The notes under the pieces are model-generated. The model ran no database searches and was not told where the DNA came from. It saw only the letters and a list, made by a program, of their open reading frames with translations. Shown here in pieces: positions 1-11,084 of a stretch of DNA of 64,000 nt. The translations under genes were made by a program, and so were the position numbers. Source of the stretch: Lingula anatina (Eukaryota; Brachiopoda; Lingulata; Lingulida; Lingulidae); assembly GCF_001039355.2 (NCBI RefSeq), contig NW_019775414.1, positions 1,007,789 to 1,071,788 on the forward strand, written 5' to 3'. Positions within the stretch are counted from its first letter, which is position 1. Each line of letters begins with the position of its first letter.

Positions 1-297
1 TCTCTAGAAAAGGTACATACTTCCATATATTGTACAGGAGTAACTATTTTTGGCATTAAGGACAAACAGATGATTTGTGTAAAATGTAAAGGAGAAATGT
101 ATTAAATTTTGAATGGAAATGAAGAGGAAAAGCTGTTTTTTTTTTTTGTTTGTTTGTTTTTTGTTTATTTTTTCATACTTTGACATTTTACAGCTATCAG
201 ATAATGCCATTCCCAATATAAATTTCTGCAAATGCTTTGAGTTTTTTTAAATGAAAAAGGATAAAAATGGACTTTATATACCTTAACTCATGTGCAG

Positions 298-1441
298 AAT
301 TTATTTTGTTGGAGAACGTGTCCTCAGAGTTCAAATATCCCTGTATACTAGACTTAAAGATGGGAACACGACAGTATGGAGATGAGGAAAACGAAACAAA
401 AAGGAAACGGAAGATAGACAAATGTGCAGCCACTACTTCTGCATCCCTTGCCATAAGGCTGGCTGGAATGCAGGTAATGTTTGAGGTTACTGAATTTAAA
501 AAAAAAATGAAAAGAAACCAAAAAAACTTGTTTCTTATTTCATGCTTGATTGAATATCAACACATCTCAAGTAGGCTCAGTCAGTTAGAACATTATAGAT
601 GTGAAGGCAACTGTGACATCCCCTTGTGACCCGTTTCAACAATAACAATGATTGACTTGACAGAGTACACAAAAAATCAAAAAGTACACAAAGAGGATTT
701 GTTTATTTTCAAAGTGTACTTTTTCTTAATGTTTTTCAGATGGTGATTTGAATGCTTTTCATTGTTTCTTTCCTCAGGTTTACCAGGTCAACTCCCTCAG
801 CTTTGTGTGCAGAAACAAATACTACGGGCGTGGACTTACAGTGGAGGGATTCAAAGAGACGCTTTATCAGTTCCTGCACAACGGGCACAAACTTAGAGTG
901 GACATTATTGACCCTATGATAGAGAGACTGCTGCAGTTCCATGAAATGTTGTCCAAGCAAGACACATTCCGTTTCTATTCCAGTTCACTTTTACTGATGT
1001 ATGATGGGAAAGAGCACACGTCGGATATGAAGAAGAACACACCGGTGAGGGAAATGGCTCCAAAGAGAAGCAGATCATTGGACGATAGCAGTTTTATTAC
1101 CCCGGGGATCGTCGAGTGGCAGTGACGATAGCAATGAAGATCAGTTGCTGCTTTTGCCATCTTCTTGCAGCGCCGAACACCATACACTATCAAAAATCAA
1201 CGCAGAGAAGCCAAAGAGCCTGAGTAAAGAGAACATTAGTAACAAGTGCAATGTAGAACCACGGAGCAAACATCCCAGGCCGCCAAAGGTGGATGTCCGT
1301 ATGATTGACTTTGCACATACAACGCATGAAGGATTTACAGAGGATAACACAGTCCACAGGGGACCAGATAAAGGTTATTTAAAGGGCTTAGAGAATCTCA
1401 TTAAACTCTTTGAAGAAATCAAGACACAATACGCGAGGTAG
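298..1441 (+). CDS. IP6K: Inositol hexakisphosphate kinase (IP6K), C-terminal two exons, apparent frameshift
   Basis: IP6K-family kinases phosphorylate inositol hexakisphosphate to the pyrophosphate 5-InsP7. Two exons are visible: 298-473 (acceptor cag at 295-297, donor GTAATG at 474) and 778-1441 (stop TAG 1439-1441). The first carries the inositol-binding signature PCILDLKMG (family PxxxDxKxG). The second carries SSLLLMYDG and, near the end, the metal-binding IDF in RMIDFAHTTHEGF, followed by GPDKGYLKGLENLI. The exon junction GMQ/VYQ matches the family. The N-terminal part of the protein (family length about 400-440 aa) lies left of the window. Oddity: residues up to about 1110 read in one frame and hit TGA at 1123-1125, while SSGSDDSNED and the C-terminus read in the next frame. 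The break is in the Ser/acidic loop that is variable in this family. It may be a 1-base error, a real lesion, or a short intron (GTGAGG donor at 1045, weak acceptor at 1144). Confidence 0.92.
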
Positions 1442-1517
1442 CATCATTTACCAAAAGTAAGAAGGACCTTTAAGATGTAAATGATATCATGATGTACTAG
1501 GATTTTGGTGGAACTTA

Positions 1518-1523
1518 AATAAA
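1518..1523 (+). terminator. Candidate poly(A) signal of the IP6K gene
   Basis: AATAAA lies about 77 bases after the IP6K stop codon. No downstream GU-rich element was assessed, so a longer 3' UTR is possible. Confidence 0.45.
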
Positions 1524-3720
1524 ACTGACAAAATTATTCATTTTCACATAACCCTTATGTGAGGGTTTTAATCTTGCTCTTAATAGACCTGGTGACTTGT
1601 TTTGTTTTCTTTCTTTGAATGTAGATAAGAATTGGTCGAAATATTGATAGTCAGATCTGTTTATTTTGATTGAATACCCCCAAATTATAGAACTTGGCCT
1701 CTGTGCCGACTTGCATAGAATTGTGTGAACAGAGTTCTCTGGAACTGTTACAGTAGAACAAATACAAGTCGCCTGTTATTGAAGCTTGTCTGATAATTTT
1801 GAACCACTTTTCCACCACCAGAAAGTGTAGGCTGTTTATGAGGGTTTAAAAATGTTATAATTACTATTTTCTCAAAGCCTCAGGAGCTTGGTAGTTGTTT
1901 TTAGAGCCAGTGCAATCATGAGCGATTTTGAAATGAGTATACATTTGGATAGAAGCTTTATGTATCTTACAGCTTACTTGAAGGAAGTAAAAACCCAAAT
2001 ATGCTTGAAAAAAAATCAAGTGCCATATTTACTTTGGTTGCCTAAAACTCAATATTTATTTTAATTTTTAATCAGGTATTCAGTAAATATTTATTTAACA
2101 GAGACAGAACACGATGTTGATTATAAATGTTTCTTTTGTTTCCGTGAAACACAAAGGTTTATGGTATTTTAGATGAACAACTGCTATTTAAAAGTGAATA
2201 AGTTGAAGGAGGAGTTATGGATTGGGGCAGGGGAGGGACAGGGTTATAGCTTTAAAATATGTACACAGTCAGGCCATATCTAATGTCAAAGAGGCTGGTA
2301 CTTTTTTGGTATCTTTGCCCAAATTTTACAGATATTAATCGATGACTACAGTTTGACTATCGGCTGCATTCTTGAAAAACCCGAGGGAATTGTACATTGA
2401 AGAACGAATGCTTGAACAGGAGATGTAAAAATTGTTGACGATATTCATGTGTCAGTAGTTTATACCAAGGATGAATTTGAATGAGACAACAGCTTGTACA
2501 ATGTCTTAAACTCTTCACAGCGAAACTGGAAATTTTGAAAGAAGTTGGTATTGATTTGCAGCGATTGTTTAATAAACGCCCAAGGAGCTTTAAAAGGAAA
2601 AATGGGATTTTGAAATGAAATGTTTATAGTTAAATATTCACGTTGAAGACTTTCATTGCTATCATAATTCTTTTCCAAGTTGTTCCTGTATATTTTACAC
2701 TTATAACTCTAGTTGTATCAAGTTTTCGTTCTCTGTAAGAAATTTGTATGTCGATTATTTCCATGACTCTTTGTAATCAATTATTTTCATTTTGGTGACT
2801 TAAAATGAATCATACTTTGAAATATCAATCATTCTTAAAAGTACAGTTTTCTCCTAAATGGAGTTAAAAAGTTCCGACCGGAAAATTCGTTGATCGACTT
2901 AAATTTTAATCGTAGACATTTCCTAGTAGTTTGTCATTAGAGTTCATCCATTTAGTGTTCAAAGTGTTTTGTTCCATTCGTTTGTGATATTTATGATATT
3001 GATATATAATAATTTACTATGTTGTCTTTATTTTAAGTAGTATATTATACTTAATTACCAAAATAAATATTTATTACATGTAAGCAGCTTCCATTTTTCC
3101 CGAAAGTCATTGTTATCTCGAGTGCGTAGACAAAATTGATGTTTTAAAAGAAAATTAAACAAACTTGGGAGTTCATGAATTTGGCGCCGAATTTTAATTT
3201 TCCCCTCGATGCACAATATACTGGAGGCATAGGGAGGCTCAGAACCTTTGCTTAAATTATATGAGTACATTTGGGACGAATAAAGCCGAGATATTTAGTT
3301 ACTCCGTGCGACCTATCTCAAACTCAAGTGTGCAATTTATACTTTTACTTCAGTGTGGGTTGAGAACGGTGCGGTCAATTCTGCACGTGCTTTATGTAAT
3401 GCATAAGTGTCCGTATTTCGAGATTATTTGTAATAGGTATTCATTACTAAATTTGCTCGGTTCCGGACAGTAACGTGTATGGTCCGCGGACAACAGGAAG
3501 GTCCGCGAGAAAAAATTCTCCCGCTAGCTCATTTTTAATAAAATAAAAATGTTAAATAGACCTATATATTGAAAACGTGTAAATGTTACTGACCTATCCT
3601 TTTTATGTACAGACAGATATGTCTTTACAAACAGCCATCACATACAGCCGTTGCTGAGCATTTTCAGTGTTAAAACGATAACTGAAAAACCGTTTGACCT
3701 TTTGTTTTCAACTTACAGTA
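1524..3720. other. AT-rich intergenic or 3' UTR sequence, no gene seen
   Basis: Only short ORFs without recognisable motifs occur here. I see no splice-bounded coding exon, tRNA or transposon signature. Confidence 0.5.
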
Positions 3721-3906
3721 CAGAACTGATGAATATTCATAAATTACAGGTCGAGTTAAAAATCAGCTTTATTTAACCATTTTCCATTTTCTCTTTTTTT
3801 CAGCATATTTTATCCACCGTTATACAAATAAAAAGAGAACATCGTTTTACCTTATGTCTCCAAACTTTCAGAACTGATGAATATTCATAAAATACAGGTC
3901 GAGTTT
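3721..3906. repeat. Imperfect tandem duplication, unit about 149 bp
   Basis: A stretch beginning cagaactgatgaatattca and continuing to acaggtcgagtt occurs at 3721-3757 and again at 3870-3906. The sequences leading into each copy are diverged but also alignable (…acgtttt…cagaactg). Confidence 0.6.
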
Positions 3907-3931
3907 GAAAATCAGCCTGATTCAACTATTG

Positions 3932-3932
<1 letters not shown>

Positions 3933-4017
<85 letters not shown>
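3933..4017. repeat. (TA)n microsatellite
   Basis: About 85 bases of uninterrupted TA dinucleotides. The long Tyr/Ile ORF across it is an artefact of the repeat. Confidence 0.95.
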
Positions 4018-4020
<3 letters not shown>

Positions 4021-4653
4021 CGCATTACCTTTTTTAAGTTCACGGGGATAATTTTCACATCACTATTGATTTACCTGGCGCAGGCAATCACGAATAAACA
4101 ATTTGCAAGTCATGGATGCGGAACCAATTCATTGGGTAATGCTCAATTGCCGATGAGAATTGTGTGTCCTTTGTGACAAGTCCAAGCAGAATGTAAGGTC
4201 ACATGCACGTGGTCACATGTACGTTTATGCCCTCCACACAGACGTGTGTGGTTGCAGGTCAAATTTTGCACAGCAGGTCTGAAGAGTGACAATGCCTCGC
4301 CATATCTTCCAAAGAGGAGCTTGGCAAGTAGTGGGGGTGAGCAGTGCTGAATGCAGACAATTTACCAAGTTTCATCGCTGCACAGTCAGCCTTGCTTTAT
4401 TATACAGTGCAGTATTATTATGTACAGTATGCCAGTGCAATACTGCCCTTCATTATGACCAATCACTATGCTGTACAGTGACCTCATTTCTGGGCCTCTG
4501 ACTGGTAAGTCAAAAGGAATATTTTCCAAATATTTTTTTCTAGTGTATATATATGTACACAAACACTAAATAATGCATTGCCAATGAGGCTGATATACAC
4601 AGTAGCATGCCGAGCGATAGTGTTATGCAAATTAATTAGCAAAACCGAACGTT

Positions 4654-4655
<2 letters not shown>
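4018..4655. other. Intergenic sequence, no gene seen
   Basis: No coding exon or structured element recognised between the TA repeat and the poly(T) tract. Confidence 0.4.

Positions 4656-4703
<48 letters not shown>
4656..4703. repeat. Poly(T) tract of about 48 bases
   Basis: Uninterrupted T run, possibly the poly(A) tail of a retroposed sequence on the minus strand. No retrogene body was recognised next to it. Confidence 0.9.
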
Positions 4704-4704
<1 letters not shown>

Positions 4705-4952
4705 ACAACCAGTACAATAAAACAAATGGAGCAGAGTCCCTCATGAACTACGAAGAAAAAGGCACATTAGGAAATTAGGATCCACGGCATATCCTATATT
4801 ACTCTGTGCTCCATACTTTTTTATATCATAAAAGTGTGAGACGCTTATTATGCGTGTTATTAAACTTACTTATAAAAACATTAAAGAAAATTTTTAATCA
4901 AATATGTCTCAATTTTAAATAGGTAAAACTCTGCACCCCGCATGCTACGACT

Positions 4953-6221
4953 TCAAGCCATTGGTTTGGTTTTCATGATATCTATATATGCCAATATCAT
5001 ATCATAACCGAAATCGTTTGGATTGCTGGCAACATCCTCCTCAAACCGACCAAAAAAAGCATCTGCAATGGCATTTTTTTCCTCTTCTGACCGACATTCA
5101 TTTAAAGCAGACGTAAAGATGGCTTCGGCCCATGCTCGGAACACATTGACATACCTTCTTGCCTTTTGATTCACGCTCAGTGGTTCGCCATCTGTGGGGT
5201 AGAATTGAAGGATTGAACATGAACTAGCAGCTTTTGAATTGCACAAGGCCTAGTTAAAATTACAACTCTGCCTAGGCTAAACTTTAAAGCTGAATCTGTA
5301 ATATTGAAATTTTATCATATCCTAGTCAGATTTTAATTTGACCTACGCATAATTGAAAATTTAATTTGAACTGGTTAGATTTTAAATCTTCTTTAGCAAA
5401 ATTGGAATTTTGATCCTGAATTGGCCAAATTAAAATCTGAAAATATATCAGCCTTGATTTCAATCTGGCCTGCAACATTAACATTTTAACATCGTTACAA
5501 CGACTGAATTAAATAGTCAATTACAAATCAATTATCATACGTGCCACGTTAGGGTTTCGGACGGCATTTTGGTTTTTAAAATAAAACAATGCATAGCATT
5601 TTGTCAGCAAGTAATTATTTTAATCTTTAATTATTTTATATTTAGACAATTTGTTTCTTTAATCTTACTAACCTAAGGTTTCGCCAACTTCTGTTTCCAA
5701 AGAGTAGTCAATGTGGGCATCCTTTATCTCGATCGATACAAGTTTTAACCACGCCTTCAAAACCTTGGAGTCTTCATGCAAAAATGGTGCCTTGAATTCG
5801 TCTTCTGAACGATGGCAAAATGCTATGTTTGTTTTCGCAAATTCTTCCTGAAATGTAACAATTAGATTATATATCGTAGAAAAATTATTATACATTGGTA
5901 GTATAGGAGACTAGGTTCAGAGTGTACTTTAATGTAGGTGTTGGCTAGTAACAACACTTACAAATCTAAATGCCCGATCCCGTTCTGAAAAAAGGAAGAC
6001 ATTTTAGTTGGAAAAATATCCTACCTTGGTTATTCTCCCCTCTGTCACGAAGGAAAACCACAAGTCCCGTAAGTACGGGATAACTTTAACTTTGTAATGC
6101 ACTGTACTACCAGGATACATGCCATCTTTTGTACTCATGGCCACTATTATGATGTGGGCACCTTAAAGACAACATCATAAGAAGTGAATGGAAAAAAGCA
6201 GGACTCTCGCCTGGGTTTGAG

Positions 6222-6287
<66 letters not shown>

Positions 6288-7856
6288 ATAAACAATTAAA
6301 TAGCCAGTCACATTTGTCACCTGATTAAAGCCTTTACTTACGAACTGAATAATTAGTTCACGGTTCTTTAACCTATTCTAAAGTACCTGGTTTTAATTCT
6401 GTTGCCCGGTGTATGAGAATTGTTTCCCAGTCCTCAGCGGCCTGCCTTTTATATGCATCAAGCTCTTCTTGACTGACTTTATCCCCCTGGCATGTTATAT
6501 CCCATGGAAGATTGCATGGCCTGGGTGATCATGAAAATAACAGTACACAAACGGTGTAATCCAATTTCAAGTTAGCATAGCATATTAATGGGTTTGATTT
6601 TAATCATAACTTTTTTATATTTTATGTGCTGTTCGTTTATATTACTCTTCATTCATTACATTCCTTAAGCTTTGACCACAAGAGCTAACCCACCTTTTAC
6701 TCAACCAATGCATAGCATAGCAGGACACAGCAAGGTCCACATAATTCGGCGGCAGACATCTTTCATAGAAATTAGTACCACTGGCCAGGAGAAACACGTT
6801 TTAATTTTGAGGAATAAAGGTTTTTTGATCTTCAAATAAACCTATAAGTAATAGGAATAACCGATGAACAGAAGGATGAAAGCAATAAATATAAATATTG
6901 TTTTCAATAACCCTATTAAATTAACAATTAAAGACAAACTGTCAAATTTCGTACCTTGTGTCAGAAGGAATAATGACTTGAAATCGTTCCAGGGTAGATC
7001 CTCGTATACTATCACAATAGGTTTTTCTTTCCCGTATTTTGTGCGAACAGCTTCTGAAAAAGAAACCGTTCTGTCCGTGACATCATTATCCTGAAATCCA
7101 GTCCTGTTAATCCGAGTTTGCAAGGTTTGTCTTTCTAAGTTTTATATTCCTGATTTCTGTTTTAATGCTATTCTTTATTTTAAAAGGTATTAAACGCTTT
7201 AAATGAATGTTTATTGTGGAGTTAATTATCCACTCGATAATCGTAAATAAATTAGGATATTTAACTTAATTTCATCTGTAGTTTGTAGTGTTTTCCTAAA
7301 ATTAATTTCGAAGAGTTACTTATGATCTCTGCCATGAGTTTCATAGATGTCCCTCCATCCCCAGCACCGTAGTCACACACCACAAAGGGATCCTCTGTGA
7401 TTTCAACAGTTCCATCTCCTTAAAAAGAAGCAAGATCATATATTATCATATTACAGTGACGATTGCTATAACTACAAAATTGCTACGTTCTTTAGTTCAT
7501 TAAAGTTCACACCATGTCCCTTGAAAGCCAACAAATGGTGACATGAAAAACCAGACTACATGTTGCTTTGCGTTACTATATAGTATGAATTAGCAAAAGG
7601 TAGCAGAGGGTAATCATTAGGCAATAAGGCTCATCAAAAGGATATACGATTAAATATGTAGTGAAGACATTCTTAAATCTGCTATATTACCTATTGCTTG
7701 CAATGCGTAAGGCAAGAAGCCATTGTACAGTATTTCGTAATTCACCGCATTTCCACTCCAAAAATGTGACCCGTGATATTTGTCCAACAGTCTGTAAACA
7801 GGATGGATCGATTGACAAATTCGATCTTCTAAAGTTGTAAAAACATACCTATACAT
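4953..7856 (-). pseudogene. SABATH-type methyltransferase copy A, in-frame stop in exon 4
   Basis: SAM-dependent carboxyl methyltransferase family (SABATH, Methyltransf_7); substrate unknown. Exons in transcript order, all with GT-AG limits: 7856-7691, 7418-7320, 7053-6955, 6841-6694, 6520-6387, 6161-6025, 5847-5673, 5191-4953 (stop). They sum to 1197 nt, a multiple of three, from the ATG at 7856. Family marks: glycine-rich SAM motif VCDYGAGDGGTSMK (exon 2), EDLPWNDFKSLF (exon 3, compare plant NDLPGNDFN), CYAMHWLSKR (exon 4, compare plant SSYSLMWLSQ), EDWETIL (exon 5) and NVFRAWAEAIF (last exon). Exon sizes match copies B and C. Exon 4 has TAA at 6803-6801 where copy C has AAA (Lys), cutting the protein before the substrate-pocket Trp. 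It is either a pseudogene or a base error. It lies head-to-head with copy B. Confidence 0.82.
6235..6284. repeat. (TA)n microsatellite in an intron of copy A
   Basis: About 50 bases of alternating AT, between exons 5 and 6 of the minus-strand methyltransferase copy. Confidence 0.95.
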
Positions 7857-8556
7857 GATCTTTCTCAGACCGCGATACTTTGCCTGTTCTCTACAAACAG
7901 CTTTCGTGCATGTAGCACATCATTGTATAATTCTTTAACCAGATTCAAGGAGCCCCCCCCCCGGTCAATTCACCCCCTCAAGACAATCTCAATACACATT
8001 TACCTAAGCAAAATAAGACATTTATAGTTGCTATATGAAAGGAGAGGAAGAAACTATTTGCTCGGTTCAATAATTGTTGGTGTTGGTAGCGAGAGCGGGA
8101 CTCGGGAGTCACCCTGTGTTGCTCGAGCAGGAACACCTTGACGACCGAGCGGCGCAATAAAATGGTAAAATATTAAGATGGATACTTGTGCGATCGTCTT
8201 GTACTCTATATCCGTGACTCTGTGGTCTGTTGCTTGAAATGATCTGATGCTGGATGCATATGGTGGACGCCTTGCAATTAAGTATTAATTGGAGTTGACC
8301 CACGATTGGTCAGTGATACCCTAAGTGTTTAATGATTGCGCGCAGCGAGTTGAGTGGCGACGGTATGTCTGGTGACCACATGCATGTTACTGCTCTAGAG
8401 AGGGAGACTCCCGGAATGTATTGCACTATAAATGAAATAGTCTTCGCCAATAATTTAGTATTTATCTATGGAGGCAAGAGCGTTGACGCCCAGTAGGCCT
8501 ATGTATCTTGGCCAAAATGACCATGTCCATTTTAAAATTTCTTTCATGTTCAATGG

Positions 8557-8595
<39 letters not shown>

Positions 8596-9426
8596 TCACC
8601 TTCGATACTATGTGCTTTTGTTTACAAATTGATACATGGTAGCTGTAAACCGTGCTAAATAGTGTTTACATTCGATATACCTTATTTAGCATGACTTACG
8701 AGATAGACCCTGGTTTGTATCATTACATGTTGTACGTACCTGTTAAATGCAGAACACCATGCGAATCCATATTGTTTGGTTACAGTACAAAAAAAAGCCT
8801 TTGTTCGGACAGATGAACAAGCCCACTGTGACCTTAAATGTACGCTGAGTGCCCGATGAACATTTTATTTTGTATGTAGTTGGTATTTCAAGGTTGAAAT
8901 ACCCATCTAACCACATTGAAATTCTTCACTAGCCAAGCATATTAAACGATTCAAGACATCATATCTCAAAATTCAGGACATCATATCTACAGTACCGTGC
9001 AAACGGTAGGCCACTTTATTTTACATAATTTCTCTTTCTGGTGCTGCATGTAGGACGAAATGGCCACGTTTTCCATACTGAACGTCTGGAGAAAATTTGG
9101 TATTGGTTTGCGCGGTCTTACACCATCACTTTGATGGTGCCCCATCAACTTACATGTAAAAACCAGTCCATGGGTTTTTCCCGGCAAAATGAATTTTAAA
9201 AATTCTCTCGTTTGAAATTCATTCACGTGTTTATCTGAAACGAACCATTGCCAGCTTGCATCGTCTGTTTTATACACGGTACAGGGTTGCGATAGATATA
9301 TATTGTGTGCAGAAGCGGACAGTCAAACAGAACATTATCCACAGTTATTGCGCTCCCGCATCCGGTCTTACAGTTTTCATTGGGACTTTTGACCAGCGAG
9401 CCTCTTCCACCATAAGGACAAACTGA
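7857..9426. other. Divergent intergenic region between methyltransferase copies A and B
   Basis: About 1.6 kb separating the two start codons of the head-to-head pair, so it should hold both promoters. I see no clear TATA box. An (ATT)n tract lies at 8556-8596. The last ~45 bases (from about 9380) resemble 18930-18975 upstream of copy C (cattgggacttttgaccagc… and ccaccataagg). Confidence 0.5.
8556..8596. repeat. (ATT)n microsatellite
   Basis: About 13 ATT units in the A/B intergenic region. Confidence 0.95.
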
Positions 9427-10149
9427 ATGGATTTGCATGGTGATCCGTGTTCAACAGGTACGAGACTTTCTCGGATATGAAATCTCATTATTGAATTAAC
9501 ACAGAATAGTACATGTATCTTATATCTCGAAATTAGCTATTTTATGATGCTGTTATATCAATTGTACAAATACATGTAGATCACATAGGGAGCGTACTAT
9601 ATGATGCATATGAATACGTCAGATTTTTAAGGATTTTTTGTGCCTACACAGGTCGATATCATTGGTCAGTAAAACAACATGTTGACCTCAGCAAAAGTCA
9701 ATAATTGTATATTATAGTAAGAAAGGTTAAGCAAATACATGTAATTGTACTACAGTGCAAGCAAAGATAAGAACAAGCATCGTACTGTAGTCATATTCAT
9801 TATTAATTATTTACAGCTCCTTGCGACCAAACTCATGAAAGGAACTTTCCTGTGTACAGACTGTTGGATAGATACCATGGATCACATTTTTGGAGTGAAA
9901 ATGCGGTGAACTACGAAAAATTATACAATAACTTGTTGCCTTATGCACTTCGAGCAATCGGTAAAAATTTATCAATTAACGTTGTCTTTAGGTTTTTAAT
10001 TTTATCACCTTTTGTCACATTATACTACAGGGAGTTGGCACCAGTTTGGTTTCATCACTGGTTGTACCAGTTTGCTTTATGGTGAACAACTGCTGGGCTT
10101 GTTAGGTTTTTCAATTGTTATTTTATTGAAAACGGTTTATTTCAAGTTA

Positions 10150-10430
10150 GTATCTTCACGAAAGGTTTACTTACCAGTCCACCAACCTTTACTTCTGCAA
10201 ATCCCTTCGCGGTCTTCTCTGGCACTAGTCTTCTTCTGTCGGAAACTCCTTGCTAACTTATGGGCATCACCTTTGTTCACCATTCTTTTGCAAACGTAAT
10301 ATGCAGTCTGACGAGGTAAGCCATATATGGCGGCTAACTACTGGTAGGGGGTATTTATACCCGCCTCCATCAGAGAGGCAATTTCTTTTATTTTCTTTCT
10401 TTATATGTGATAGCTCCCGTACCTTAACCA
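10150..10430 (-). mobile_element. Tc1/mariner-like transposase N-terminal fragment in copy B
   Basis: From a Met at 10430 the minus strand reads MVKVRELSHI and, after a frame change, KEIASLMEAG and LPRQTAYYVCKRM. This is the helix-turn-helix pattern of Tc1-like transposases. It is frameshifted and lacks the catalytic part. The same fragment sits in the equivalent intron of copy C (start 21475). Confidence 0.6.
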
Positions 10431-10571
10431 TGATAGTGAACTGACAGTCAGTGGGGCGTTACACTTTCAGTGTCACACTTTAGAGTGCACACGAATGAAA
10501 ACTTAACTAACCACGAAATAAAACGTCTTTACCACCACAGCACTATTGACACAGAAGGTACGATAGTTATG

Positions 10572-11084
10572 NNNNNNNNNNNNNNNNNNNNNNNNNNNNN
10601 NNNNNNNNNNNNNNNNNNNNNNNNNNNNNNNNNNNNNNNNNNNNNNNNNNNNNNNNNNNNNNNNNNNNNNNNNNNNNNNNNNNNNNNNNNNNNNNNNNNN
10701 NNNNNNNNNNNNNNNNNNNNNNNNNNNNNNNNNNNNNNNNNNNNNNNNNNNNNNNNNNNNNNNNNNNNNNNNNNNNNNNNNNNNNNNNNNNNNNNNNNNN
10801 NNNNNNNNNNNNNNNNNNNNNNNNNNNNNNNNNNNNNNNNNNNNNNNNNNNNNNNNNNNNNNNNNNNNNNNNNNNNNNNNNNNNNNNNNNNNNNNNNNNN
10901 NNNNNNNNNNNNNNNNNNNNNNNNNNNNNNNNNNNNNNNNNNNNNNNNNNNNNNNNNNNNNNNNNNNNNNNNNNNNNNNNNNNNNNNNNNNNNNNNNNNN
11001 NNNNNNNNNNNNNNNNNNNNNNNNNNNNNNNNNNNNNNNNNNNNNNNNNNNNNNNNNNNNNNNNNNNNNNNNNNNNNNNNNNNN
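10572..11084. other. Assembly gap (513 N)
   Basis: Run of N inside an intron of copy B. By comparison with copy C no coding exon should lie in it. Confidence 0.98.

Noticed and set aside
3877-4176. Tyr/Ile repeat ORF
   Set aside because: Translation of the TA microsatellite.
8987-9438. Coding ORFs on the minus strand between copies A and B
   Set aside because: No motif and no splice support; the right end overlaps the promoter-proximal sequence and the first exon of copy B.
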